NCBI GenBank assembly: GCA_001768325.1
Contig: MENQ01000021.1
Coordinates: 248,001 to 312,000, forward strand
Reading direction: 5' to 3'
Source of the DNA: Bacteroidetes bacterium GWC2_46_850
GTDB taxonomy: Bacteria > Bacteroidota > Bacteroidia > Bacteroidales > Dysgonomonadaceae
DNA: 64,000 nt
Of the stretch, positions 28,374 to 36,611 are shown piece by piece (the stretch's first letter is position 1; every line of letters starts with the position of its first letter). Under the pieces are notes generated by a model. The model was given only the letters and a program-made list of their open reading frames with translations, had not been told where the DNA came from and made no database searches. The position numbers and the translations under genes were made by a program.

Positions 28374-28997
28374 TTACGGGATCAATTCAGCCTGGTCGGC
28401 CGGCAGGATACCACACTCCATAAAGAGATTGATGGTGATCCATTCATCCACTTTCAGCATCCCCATCATATGCACAGGTGGGGTGAGGTTAAAGTCGCGG
28501 ATATTGATTGATTTTTTCACATCAAACGTGAAATTTTTCCCTTTCTTCTCAGCTATAACGGGAAAGGTATATCTTTTGGTAACTCCGGTAATGGTGACGT
28601 CGATCACCGCATCGCCTACCTCGCCAGAAGGTTCATCCGATAGTCTGACGTAATCGAGCGCTATGTGCATGACAGGGTATTCATCCGACTTCACCAGCTT
28701 ATGAAAATCTCTTAATGCCATCCTGTTACCGGATATAAAATTCTTCACCGGGATCTCCAGGTTGTTTTCACTCAAATAAAGTCTTCCATTCCTTCGGGAT
28801 GCAGTGATATACAGTTTTTTTTGGATAAACTTCTCTCCGGGCTGGTCAAATTTAAAGTCGACTACATTGCTTTTTCCCTGAATGGTAAGCATACTTCTCT
28901 CTTTCACATCCACAGCGAGCGGATAAGAGTCCAATTGAGCATATGTTCCGGCCGATACCAGAAAACAAATGGCAAGTATGGATAAAAATCTTTTCAT
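28374..28997 (-). CDS. YceI-family periplasmic lipid-binding protein (second copy)
   Basis: 207 residues from the ATG at 28997, giving a signal peptide that ends TYAQ. The rest is a YceI-like eight-stranded lipocalin-type barrel: ERSMLTIQGKSNVVDFKFD, VKNFISGNRMALRDFHKLVKSDEYPVMHIALD, VTITGVTKRYTFPV, and the conserved end FNLTPPVHMMGMLKVDEWITINL. YceI proteins bind polyisoprenoid or amphiphilic lipids in the periplasm. It is downstream of a porin gene and a first YceI, separated by 70 nt that contain a stem-loop, so its expression may be reduced relative to the earlier genes. Confidence 0.88.
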   Translation of the reverse strand: MKRFLSILAICFLVSAGTYAQLDSYPLAVDVKERSMLTIQGKSNVVDFKFDQPGEKFIQKKLYITASRRNGRLYLSENNLEIPVKNFISGNRMALRDFHKLVKSDEYPVMHIALDYVRLSDEPSGEVGDAVIDVTITGVTKRYTFPVIAEKKGKNFTFDVKKSINIRDFNLTPPVHMMGMLKVDEWITINLFMECGILPADQAELIP

Positions 28998-29020
28998 TGT
29001 TTCAATCTGAAAGATGATAA

Positions 29021-29047
29021 CCAAACCGGTATTGATTACCGGTTTGG
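29021..29047 (-). other. Intercistronic stem-loop between porin and yceI
   Basis: Perfect 11-bp inverted repeat CCAAACCGGTA / TACCGGTTTGG around a 5-nt loop. Read in the direction of the operon (minus) it lacks a T-tract and may act as an RNA-stabilising or partial-termination element; on the plus strand it is followed by CATTTTTTC and would terminate any readthrough. Confidence 0.6.
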
Positions 29048-29067
29048 CATTTTTTCATAAAATCTGC

Positions 29068-30384
29068 TTAGAATGCGATGGATCCTGCGAGTGTCAGTCC
29101 GTCGAATTGAGCATCCGAATAGATGCTGTTGCTCGGGAAACCATCATAGTTTTGTTTTACATACTCCACTTTGGCCATGACATTTTTGGTCATGTACCAG
29201 CCGGCTGCAATGGCAGTACGACTGATGTCAGCTTTATAAGCCGGTGTATTTTCAACTGCTGCCATATCGGCTTTCAATACGTTGTAGCGGCCACCCACAT
29301 AGAATTGTTCGTCGGCACCGAAACGTACCACCAGGTCGGTAACAAACTGGTCGGCATCCCTCAGATCTTGCTCGGCGGCAGTGCGTCCTTTAGCCTTTTC
29401 AAGGGTTGTGAATGATTCGAACGACACACCGTTTACCGGTGAATACTTCAGGAACAGGTTACCCATCAGCGCGCTTACCTTGTCACCAAAACCAGGATTA
29501 AAGCGCCCATTGGAAAAGGTCGAACTGCTTGGTGCCGCATGGTACATTACCCCGTAATAATTCGATCCGGTACGATCTCCGCCGAAAAGCGTATTCTTGT
29601 ACGAACCCGCAGTGTAATATCCTGAACCGCTCACACGAAGACGGAACTGATCATTGAACTGCTTGTCGTAAGCCAGTTTTCCTATCAGCGCCGGATTCAT
29701 CTTCCCGTTGGAGTACCTGTTGCCAGCCTGGGTGGTATCTATCTTCTGCAATGCGGGATTGAGCTGTCCGTTGGTGATGGCTCCCACCACAGTGAAGTCT
29801 GCAAGATGTACATCCACTTCGGCACCGATTTCGGTGGCGAACTCATCCATGATGTGGTTTTCCATAAACGGATTGTAGAAGGTAAGACCACCATCGGAAC
29901 GACGGAAATGTGCATCACCATAGTTCACATCGAACTGACCTACTTTGATGGTAGTAACCTCCATGATTTCATCCACAAAATCCCAGGGAAGGAAAGGCAT
30001 CTTCTCCAATTGCAGAAAACCACCTTTTACCCACGTTTCGTTGTGATGGCGGGAAGCCAGGTAAAGTTCAAAATTCAGGTAAATGCCATCAGACAGGTTT
30101 GACTTGATAAACAGATTGGCTTGTGGCAGACCGAAGTTATTGGTCAACGGAACAAGTGTCAGCGGATCGCCACTCACGTATTCTCCATGCGCGTTGCTGT
30201 GATCGAGCGCGGAATAAGGAAGTGTCAGTGCACCGCCAATATTCACTTTCAATCCATCAAATTCTGTTTCCGTCTTCGGTGTTTCAAAAACGTTGATACC
30301 GTCCTTGTTAGTCGGACGTAATTGAGCAAATGTAACGCAAGCGGTTAAAATTGCGACTGTAGTAAGGAGACCTCTTTTTTTCAT
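29068..30384 (-). CDS. Outer-membrane beta-barrel porin, phosphate-selective porin-like
   Basis: 438 residues. The signal peptide ends TFAQ (residue 21). The mature chain shows alternating amphipathic strands, many Gly/Tyr/Asn turns and a C-terminal GLTLAGSIAF ending in Phe, the mark of an outer-membrane barrel. Segments such as VGQFDVNYGDAHFRRSDGG and YNPFMENHIMD resemble O/P-type porins annotated in Bacteroidota. No TonB plug exists, so transport is passive. It lies 25 nt downstream of a YceI gene and upstream of a second YceI, behind an Rrf2 regulator; the pairing suggests that the barrel and the lipid-binding proteins serve one envelope task under redox or Fe-S control. Confidence 0.85.
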   Translation of the reverse strand: MKKRGLLTTVAILTACVTFAQLRPTNKDGINVFETPKTETEFDGLKVNIGGALTLPYSALDHSNAHGEYVSGDPLTLVPLTNNFGLPQANLFIKSNLSDGIYLNFELYLASRHHNETWVKGGFLQLEKMPFLPWDFVDEIMEVTTIKVGQFDVNYGDAHFRRSDGGLTFYNPFMENHIMDEFATEIGAEVDVHLADFTVVGAITNGQLNPALQKIDTTQAGNRYSNGKMNPALIGKLAYDKQFNDQFRLRVSGSGYYTAGSYKNTLFGGDRTGSNYYGVMYHAAPSSSTFSNGRFNPGFGDKVSALMGNLFLKYSPVNGVSFESFTTLEKAKGRTAAEQDLRDADQFVTDLVVRFGADEQFYVGGRYNVLKADMAAVENTPAYKADISRTAIAAGWYMTKNVMAKVEYVKQNYDGFPSNSIYSDAQFDGLTLAGSIAF

Positions 30385-30409
30385 TCGTTCTTTATTTAAT
30401 GATAAATAA

Positions 30410-31027
30410 TCAATTGTTTTGTGAATATGCTGTTGAATTAAAATTTACTGAAGCTCCTTCAAAAGTCACCTTGTAATTTACCGTTACCAGGTCTTTTGTT
30501 TTCATGGTACCCATCATGGCAGTAGGTGCTTTCATACCATAGTCGCTCATCTTTACGGGTAATGATCCCTGAAAAGTATATACGCCGGGACTTGTTTCTT
30601 TTCCATCCGCCTTCAGTGTCACCTTTTTTGTCGCACCACGCAGAGAAAGATTCCCTGTAACCGTCACGGCAATATTTTCACCATTCACCTGAATTGAATT
30701 TAATTCGGTCATGTTGAATAGAATCGTCGGATTCTTTGGCTCGTTGAAAGCTTCGTGAGTTTTCTTGTCCATCAGCTTTTCCCCGCTGATAAGAGAACGG
30801 ACGGGTATCTCCACGGTCAGGGCTTGCGGGCGATTGTCGGCAACGGTCATTTTTCCGTTTACCTGCGTTGCTTTGATTGAAAAATCATGCTTCACGTTTG
30901 TCTCCCCGTTGATGGTTACCGCAGAAGATTTGATGGCCAGGGTCTGGGCATGAACCAAAGCCCCCGTCGTGATGAACATAAACAAGAGGACAGATACAAT
31001 TCGTCTGTTAATTAAAATTGTTTTCAT
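30410..31027 (-). CDS. YceI-family periplasmic lipid-binding protein (first copy)
   Basis: 205 residues from the ATG at 31027, chosen because it gives a proper signal peptide ending VHAQ; the frame extends upstream without a sensible N terminus. YceI features: SSAVTINGETNVKHDFSIKA, VEIPVRSLISGEKLMDKKTHEAFNEPKNPTILF, VTGNLSLRGATKKVTL, and MSDYGMKAPTAMMGTMKTKDLVTVNYKVTFE. It differs clearly from the second copy at 28374, so the duplication is old. It is the first gene after the Rrf2 regulator with a 175-bp gap that probably holds its own promoter and operator. Confidence 0.9.
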   Translation of the reverse strand: MKTILINRRIVSVLLFMFITTGALVHAQTLAIKSSAVTINGETNVKHDFSIKATQVNGKMTVADNRPQALTVEIPVRSLISGEKLMDKKTHEAFNEPKNPTILFNMTELNSIQVNGENIAVTVTGNLSLRGATKKVTLKADGKETSPGVYTFQGSLPVKMSDYGMKAPTAMMGTMKTKDLVTVNYKVTFEGASVNFNSTAYSQNN

Positions 31028-31202
31028 AAATAAATGTAAATAGTTTGTTAATAATCTTTCTATTCCTATAGGTTTGCTGTGATTACGAAAGTTTTGGTCG
31101 TGCACAAGTTTAAATACGTTCAGAAACATGATATCCCAACTGATTTTAGATAGCAATTACACACTAATGCTATAGTTTCAATAGGAATTGTTTCCAAAAA
31201 AA

Positions 31203-31631
31203 CTAATCACACAATGCACAATCATCTATGGTTTCCTGCATAATCTGTTCCAGATTCCTTCCGGCAAGCATCTCCACAAATTGTCTGTGAAACTGTTTCC
31301 AGTATAGTTTTGCCTTACAGCACAGCGATGAACGTTCACAGAATGTTTCGTCAGAAACACATTGTACAACAAGTATAGATTCAAATGCCGTATAAATATC
31401 CAGCATGGTAATCTCTATGGCGGGCCGGGCGAGTACGTAACCACTTCCCCTTCCCCCAACGTTCCTGATCAATCCCTTCAGTTTGAGAGCACCGACGATA
31501 TAATCAAGATATTTGACCGAAATTTGCTGTCTCTGTGCGATATCTTTCTGGAGGATACCTTCAGAACTCTGACAATCGGCAATCTCAATCATTGTCCGTA
31601 GCCCGTACCTTATTTTCGTGTTAATTTTCAT
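31203..31631 (-). CDS. Rrf2-family transcriptional regulator with candidate Fe-S cysteines
   Basis: 142 residues from the ATG at 31631 (MKINTKIRYGLRTMIEIA). The winged-helix domain includes QKDIAQRQQISVKYLDYIVGALKLKGLIRNVGGRGSGYVLAR, typical of Rrf2/IscR/NsrR. Cysteines Cys91, Cys98 and Cys104 (with Cys105) sit almost exactly where IscR has its three cluster ligands, so binding of an Fe-S cluster is likely; two more Cys lie in the C-terminal DDCALCD. It is followed on the same strand by YceI-porin-YceI, which it may control, sensing iron, oxygen, sulfur or NO. It carries its own -7 element at 31650. Confidence 0.9.
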   Translation of the reverse strand: MKINTKIRYGLRTMIEIADCQSSEGILQKDIAQRQQISVKYLDYIVGALKLKGLIRNVGGRGSGYVLARPAIEITMLDIYTAFESILVVQCVSDETFCERSSLCCKAKLYWKQFHRQFVEMLAGRNLEQIMQETIDDCALCD

Positions 31632-31649
31632 TCCACTCTGAACAACGTA

Positions 31650-31657
31650 CAAAGATA
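31650..31657 (-). promoter_or_regulatory. -7 element of the Rrf2 gene
   Basis: TATCTTTG on the minus strand, exact TAnnTTTG, 19 nt before the ATG at 31631 in the 65-bp gap behind dusB. Confidence 0.5.
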
Positions 31658-31696
31658 GCACAAAAGTAAAGAAATGATACAATACTTACCTGTTTT

Positions 31697-32692
31697 CTAC
31701 GCTTCAACAGGGAAAAAAACCACATCTTTCACAGTGTCCATGATGGCAAACAGTTCAGTAAGCGTGGCAGCTTTCAGCATGGCAATGCGGGTAGCTTTGA
31801 AATCGGGGATTCCCTTGAACAAAGGGGTAGCTGCAAGATGACGACGCATATGCAGGATGCCGCGTACTTCGTCCAGTCGATCTACGCTTTCCTGCACCTG
31901 TTTTTTCAATACATCAAGATACCAGTCGAACGACGCTTTCGGGAGATGATCACCTGTTTTCATAAAATGTTTCACCTCCTGAAATATCCAGGGCTGCCCG
32001 ATGCTGCCCCGTCCAATCATGACAGCATCCACACCTGTTTCGTTAAACCGTTGTTTTGTCATCTCCGGTGTGGTCACATCTCCGTTACCAATAATGGGAA
32101 TGCGCATGCGGGGATTATTTTTTACCGCCCCGATCAATGACCAGTCGGCCTCACCCTTGTACATCTGCGCGCGGGTACGACCGTGCAGGGTAAGTGCCGC
32201 AATGCCGCAGTCCTGAAGCTGTTCAGCCAGTTCAACAATAATCTTCGAGTTATCATCCCATCCCAGACGGGTTTTGACAGTAACCGGCTTCTTCACCGCC
32301 TTGACCACCCTTTCGGTGATTTCCAGCATCACATCCGGCGTGCGCATCATTCCCGATCCGGCGCCCTTGCCGGCAATCTTTCTGACGGGACATCCGAAGT
32401 TGATATCGATCAGATCGGGATCGGCCTCCTCGCAGATTTTGGCTGCTTCCACCATCGCATCGGGGTCGCTGCCATAAATCTGTATCCCGATGGGACGCTC
32501 CTCTTCACCGAAAAATATTTTTCGCTTTGTCTTCTTCACATCGCGAATAAGGGCATCGCTCGAAATGAATTCGGTATAGACCATATCTGCGCCAAACTGC
32601 CTGCAAAGCAGTCTGAATCCGACATCTGTCACATCTTCCATCGGGGCAAGAAAAACGGGTCTCTCCGGGAATTCAATATGAGCTATTTTCAT
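31697..32692 (-). CDS. dusB: tRNA-dihydrouridine synthase (DusB-like)
   Basis: 331 residues from the ATG at 32692 (MKIAHIEFPERPVFLAPMEDVTD), the normal Dus start; 18 extra residues upstream are unlike the family. FMN-dependent TIM barrel that reduces U in the D-loop of tRNA with NADPH. The catalytic Cys101 is in DINFGCPVRKIAGKGAG; LTLHGRTRAQMYKGEADW and PIIGNGDV bind tRNA and flavin. The C-terminal helical domain is complete. It stands in the order dusB-rrf2 on the minus strand. Confidence 0.95.
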   Translation of the reverse strand: MKIAHIEFPERPVFLAPMEDVTDVGFRLLCRQFGADMVYTEFISSDALIRDVKKTKRKIFFGEEERPIGIQIYGSDPDAMVEAAKICEEADPDLIDINFGCPVRKIAGKGAGSGMMRTPDVMLEITERVVKAVKKPVTVKTRLGWDDNSKIIVELAEQLQDCGIAALTLHGRTRAQMYKGEADWSLIGAVKNNPRMRIPIIGNGDVTTPEMTKQRFNETGVDAVMIGRGSIGQPWIFQEVKHFMKTGDHLPKASFDWYLDVLKKQVQESVDRLDEVRGILHMRRHLAATPLFKGIPDFKATRIAMLKAATLTELFAIMDTVKDVVFFPVEA

Positions 32693-32777
32693 TTTCCTGA
32701 TTTCTTTGTTGATGATTTCTCTGTTCTGTTGCTCTTCCAGTCGCAAAGATGAGATTGGAACGTTGTGATTTTGAGTG

Positions 32778-32785
32778 CAAAGATA
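32778..32785 (-). promoter_or_regulatory. -7 element of dusB
   Basis: TATCTTTG on the minus strand, about 86 nt before the dusB ATG and downstream of the GH29 stop (32837). Exact TAnnTTTG match. Confidence 0.45.
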
Positions 32786-32836
32786 AACAAAGAGTTACAA
32801 AAAATAAAATCGTGAAACCTAACAAGTGTAAACAGC

Positions 32837-34699
32837 TCATTCTGTTTTAATTTTTACATTGTTCAACCGCAGGGGCGAAACGGAAGAGGTTGCATCACCG
32901 GAACGAAGCCAGACAATGTGATCTTCCTTCTTGTCGAGAGTCACCGAAGTCAGTTTCTGAGAATAGATCTTCCATGCTGACAAGGGGTTCACACCATAAG
33001 AGAATGTTTCATCAAAGCCATTGTAATATTTTATGATCAGCTGATTGAACCCTTTCCTTAAAGGCAGAAGCACTAGTTCCTTTTGTTTACTGATTCTCGC
33101 AGGTGAGAGATGTGCGGTGATATATTCCCCGTTAAGCAGGATGTAAGCTCCGTTGCCGCAGGTAATCTCCACGGCTGCCGTCTGTTGGCGCGACGACTCA
33201 ATCTCGTGCAGAAGGATCACGCTTTCACGTGGCTGTATCTCCTCCGTGTAAATCATTCCCTCCTGAAAGTTATCGACAACCTCCCACTCCGGACCCATCG
33301 TGTTCAGATCTACGGAGGCTACTCCCTCTTCCTCCACATTTCCAAATACCCCACGACCCGGTTTCCGGAAAACCTTACCCCAGATGACCGAATTTAAAGG
33401 CAATCTTTCCGTCTTAAAAGAAGCGGATTGAAGGGTTACCGGTTGTTTGTGTCCATCGATCTCCAAAATAATTTTTCTGCCGGTCTCGTTGTCGGTGAAA
33501 GTAATCTCCGGCGTAACTTTTCGTTTGCCAGCAGGCAATGCCCATTCATAACCAATGATACTTTTGTAACCTGCATAATAGTTGAGGCTGGAATGTCCGA
33601 ACAATGGCGTGGCATTTTGCGGAGACAGTGCCCCGTTTTCGATCACCGATTGCGAGACCTCAGCCGACAGATAAGAAGCCTTCTCCGGATCATTTTTCCA
33701 GGATGAAGACAGATTCAGGGGGTTGACTTTCAACCATGCACCAATTTCCCTGAGGACATCTCTTTCAAATTCCACCACCGAGCCGTCGCCCCGGGGGCCG
33801 ATGTTGAGCAGATAATGACCACCAGCACCCACGACCCTGATCAGGCTCGCAATCTTTTCGTTTACTTTCTCTTCCACACTTCCGCGTTCCTGCCAGGAAC
33901 GATAGCCCCAGGTTTCATCGAACATGGAGGCTGCTGTCTGCCAGGGGACTCCCAGCCTGTAATCGGGATATTCATTATCGGCCATCACCGCAAAATCCAC
34001 GTAGTCGTTTCCCAGCCGTCCGCTGACCATGCATTGCGGTTGCAGTCGGTTCACCAGGTCATACAAACCCTTGCTCTGCTCGGGGGTCAGTGATCCCATG
34101 TCAAACCATATCTCTGAGATATCGCCGTAACGGGTCATGATCTCCTCCACCTGTCTCAGGTTGTAGGCATAATGTTCCGGCGTCAGCGGATCTGCATTGT
34201 GGCTGGAGATCGGGTAAGCCTGCGGATAATGCCAGTCGATCAGCGAGTAATAGACTCCAAAGCCTATTCCTCCTCTTTTGCAGGCCTCTGCAAGCTCTTT
34301 CATCATGTCCCTGCCGTAGGGCGTGGCATCCACAATGTTGAAATCGGTATAACCGGAGTGATACATGCAAAACCCATCGTGGTGCTTCGAAGTAAAGACG
34401 ATCGATTGCATGCCAGCTTCTTTCGCGAGCGACACAATGCTGTCGGGATTCCATTGTACCGGGTTGAATTCTTTTGCCGTCCAGGCATACCAGTCGCTGA
34501 AAATGCCCGCGAACGACTGAATCTGTTCGCTATAACCTCGTGTGACAGGCTCTCCTTCATATACGCCGCCGTAAGCCGAATAGAGGCCAAAGTGGATAAA
34601 CATCGAGAATTTCTGATCAAGCCATTGCTGCGACGGCTTTTGCTGTGCAGAAAGTAACAGGCTGCACACACATAAAATCAGTGCTATTTTCAGTCTCAT
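32837..34699 (-). CDS. GH29 alpha-L-fucosidase, secreted
   Basis: 620 residues with a signal peptide ending LSAQ (residue 19). The GH29 TIM barrel shows WLDQKFSMFIHFGLYS, FTSKHHDGFCMYHSGYTDFN (the His-His-Asp substrate loop) and the nucleophile Asp200 in ISEIWFDMGS. Residues ~335-620 are beta-sandwich domains, including a fucose-binding-type region. It releases alpha-linked L-fucose by a retaining mechanism; the substrate may be host glycan, plant xyloglucan or another fucosylated polymer. It lies 32 nt behind the iron-transport binding-protein gene but has an exact -7 element in that gap, so it is probably transcribed separately. It is not linked to the PUL at the left of the window. Confidence 0.93.
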   Translation of the reverse strand: MRLKIALILCVCSLLLSAQQKPSQQWLDQKFSMFIHFGLYSAYGGVYEGEPVTRGYSEQIQSFAGIFSDWYAWTAKEFNPVQWNPDSIVSLAKEAGMQSIVFTSKHHDGFCMYHSGYTDFNIVDATPYGRDMMKELAEACKRGGIGFGVYYSLIDWHYPQAYPISSHNADPLTPEHYAYNLRQVEEIMTRYGDISEIWFDMGSLTPEQSKGLYDLVNRLQPQCMVSGRLGNDYVDFAVMADNEYPDYRLGVPWQTAASMFDETWGYRSWQERGSVEEKVNEKIASLIRVVGAGGHYLLNIGPRGDGSVVEFERDVLREIGAWLKVNPLNLSSSWKNDPEKASYLSAEVSQSVIENGALSPQNATPLFGHSSLNYYAGYKSIIGYEWALPAGKRKVTPEITFTDNETGRKIILEIDGHKQPVTLQSASFKTERLPLNSVIWGKVFRKPGRGVFGNVEEEGVASVDLNTMGPEWEVVDNFQEGMIYTEEIQPRESVILLHEIESSRQQTAAVEITCGNGAYILLNGEYITAHLSPARISKQKELVLLPLRKGFNQLIIKYYNGFDETFSYGVNPLSAWKIYSQKLTSVTLDKKEDHIVWLRSGDATSSVSPLRLNNVKIKTE

Positions 34700-34718
34700 A
34701 CATTTCAGTTATATGAGA

Positions 34719-34726
34719 CAAAGATA
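34719..34726 (-). promoter_or_regulatory. -7 element of the GH29 gene
   Basis: TATCTTTG on the minus strand, exact TAnnTTTG, 19 nt before the GH29 ATG. Any -33 box falls inside the end of the preceding gene; none is clear. Confidence 0.5.
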
Positions 34727-34731
34727 ACAAT

Positions 34732-35685
34732 TTAAAATGCTTGTGCTACCTCATCAATCATTACGCTGACGGAGGTGATGCCTCCTCCGGCCAGATACCA
34801 CATTTCAGGGTTGAGGTAGTAGATCTTTCCGTTTTTTGATGCGTTGGTCTGTTTGATCAGGTTGTTTTCAATCTCTTCTTTATTGGTAATCTCGTTGTCT
34901 ACCACCCGGCTTCGATCAACGATAAAGATGATATCGGGATTGGTTTTCTGTATAAACTCACTCGAAACCGGATTGCCATGGCGGTGCCTGTCCAGACCTA
35001 CGGCCGCTTCCTTCACGCCCAGCACATCGTGTACGATGCCAAAACGCGATCCGCTGCCGTAGGCACTGAAGCGACCCCGGTTGTGTAACAGGATCAACGC
35101 TTTCTCATCGGAGGTGGCAGTCCGCTTCTTTACCTCCTCCACTTTCGAGCGGATATCGGCTTTTGCCTTTTCAGCCTCCGCCTGTTTATCGAAGAGCAGC
35201 GCCAGATCATCGAGATTCTTTTCAAAGGCATTCATAAAATCGCCCGCATCCACGACCGTGGGATACATTACCGGCGCAATGGCGACAAGTTGATCGTAAA
35301 AATCGGCCAGCCTATTACCCATGATGATCAGATCGGGCCGTGCCTCGTTTATTTTTTCCAGGTTCACCTCCACCACGCTGCCCACATCCACAATGGAAGC
35401 GTCATCCTTGTACTTATGCAAATGAGTCGGCATGCTGGTTTTTGGCACTGCCACCGGTTTTATTCCCAGATAATCGAGATTTTCCAGGGCAGAGAAATCG
35501 AGCACCACCACCCGCTGCGGGTTCTTTACTACTTCCACGGTACCCAGTGTATGGGTGATCGTGACAGTTTCACCACCGGTGCTCTCTCCATCACCACTCT
35601 TTTGTTGATTTCCCCCGCATGCGCTGAGGAGCATCATAAAACCAAGGAGCATCGTGGACCCCCAAACCAAACTATTCTTGTTCAT
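34732..35685 (-). CDS. Siderophore ABC transporter substrate-binding lipoprotein (YclQ/CeuE-like)
   Basis: 317 residues. The signal peptide ends LLSAC, so Cys23 is lipidated. It is a class III periplasmic binding protein: TLGTVEVVKNPQRVVVLDFSALENLDYLGIKP, DVGSVVEVNLEKINEARPDLIIMG, and YGSGSRFGIVHDVLGVKEA are characteristic of the FatB/CeuE/YclQ branch that binds catecholate iron siderophores such as petrobactin or enterobactin fragments. The Arg and His at DRHRHGNPVSSEF fit ligand contacts. It is the last of four transporter genes, set off from the ATPase by a 170-bp gap of heptanucleotide repeats instead of the overlaps seen between the others. Confidence 0.92.
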   Translation of the reverse strand: MNKNSLVWGSTMLLGFMMLLSACGGNQQKSGDGESTGGETVTITHTLGTVEVVKNPQRVVVLDFSALENLDYLGIKPVAVPKTSMPTHLHKYKDDASIVDVGSVVEVNLEKINEARPDLIIMGNRLADFYDQLVAIAPVMYPTVVDAGDFMNAFEKNLDDLALLFDKQAEAEKAKADIRSKVEEVKKRTATSDEKALILLHNRGRFSAYGSGSRFGIVHDVLGVKEAAVGLDRHRHGNPVSSEFIQKTNPDIIFIVDRSRVVDNEITNKEEIENNLIKQTNASKNGKIYYLNPEMWYLAGGGITSVSVMIDEVAQAF

Positions 35686-35752
35686 ACCTTTTAAATTTAA
35701 TTTATATCTTAATTACATACCCACTAAAGTTCCAAAATTTGCTCTATAAAAA

Positions 35753-35854
35753 GCTGACCGCTGACTGCTAATTCCCCAAACCACTGAATTTAACCCCAAC
35801 CCCACGAAAAAAGCTGATCGCTGAAAGCTGACCACTGACCACTGATCGCTGCTT
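35753..35854. repeat. Degenerate heptanucleotide tandem repeat in the iron operon
   Basis: Two runs of 7-nt units: GCTGACC, GCTGACT, GCTAATT at 35753-35773 and GCTGATC, GCTGAAA, GCTGACC, ACTGACC, ACTGATC, GCTGCTT at 35813-35854. Between them is 39 nt of CCCC/AACC-rich sequence. The whole fills the gap between the ATPase stop and the binding-protein start. Confidence 0.8.
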
Positions 35855-35855
35855 T

Positions 35856-36611
35856 TCAGAAATAATTACAGATCCTTTTATGATCGAACTCACATATTTT
35901 CACACGAACACCAAACACATCTTTGAGCACATCTTCGCGGATGATATTGTCGGTGGTATCGTGATAGATTACCTTGCCATCTTTCAGGGCGACGATATAG
36001 TCGGAATAGTGTGAGGCAAAGTTGATATCATGTAGCACGACGATGATGGTCTTACCCAGTTCATCGGCCAGCTGGCGCATCATTTTCATGGTCTGCACCG
36101 AATGTTTCATATCGAGGTTGTTCAGCGGTTCATCCAGTAGGATGTACTCCGTATCCTGGGCGACTACCATCGCCATATAGGCACGCTGCTTCTGTCCCCC
36201 GCTCAGCTCATCGATATAGGCATGTTCAATCGCCCTCAGATTAAGGAAGTCGATTGCCCTGTCCACCTTCATCATGTCCTCTTTGGTCAGCTTATCCTGT
36301 GAATAGGGAAACCTGCCGAAGGAGACCAGCTCGCGCACCGTCAGTTTCAACCTGACGTGGTTCGACTGTTTTAAAATGGAGAGCCGCTGTGCCAGCATCC
36401 GGTTCTTATACTCTGTCACATTCTTCTCATCCACCATCACCACTCCCCCGTCCTGCGAGAGTAGGCGGCTGATGACGGAAAGCAGGGTGCTTTTTCCGGC
36501 GCCGTTGCTGCCTATAAGTGAGGTTACCTTCCCCTTGTGAAACTGCAGTCCCACTTTGTCGAGCACGACCTTTTCCCCATATTGTTTGGTAATTTCCTGA
36601 ACTTCAATCAT
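35856..36611 (-). CDS. Iron-siderophore ABC transporter ATP-binding protein
   Basis: 251 residues. It contains Walker A (GSNGAGKST), the Q-loop, the signature LSGGQKQR, Walker B (YILLDEP) and the switch His (VVLHDINFAS). The sequence is of the FecE/CeuD/YclP type, which energises siderophore import. Its ATG overlaps the stop of the second permease gene by 4 nt, indicating coupling. The C-terminal DVFGVRVKICEFDHKRICNYF is typical of the YclP branch. Confidence 0.95.
   Translation of the reverse strand: MIEVQEITKQYGEKVVLDKVGLQFHKGKVTSLIGSNGAGKSTLLSVISRLLSQDGGVVMVDEKNVTEYKNRMLAQRLSILKQSNHVRLKLTVRELVSFGRFPYSQDKLTKEDMMKVDRAIDFLNLRAIEHAYIDELSGGQKQRAYMAMVVAQDTEYILLDEPLNNLDMKHSVQTMKMMRQLADELGKTIIVVLHDINFASHYSDYIVALKDGKVIYHDTTDNIIREDVLKDVFGVRVKICEFDHKRICNYF

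Noticed and set aside
30905-31156. N-terminal extension of the first YceI gene up to 31156
   Set aside because: The extra 43 residues do not resemble a signal peptide; the ATG at 31027 gives a complete one, leaving the gap for a promoter.
35753-35854. CRISPR-like array
   Set aside because: Units are only 7 nt, drift in sequence and have no spacers or cas genes nearby.
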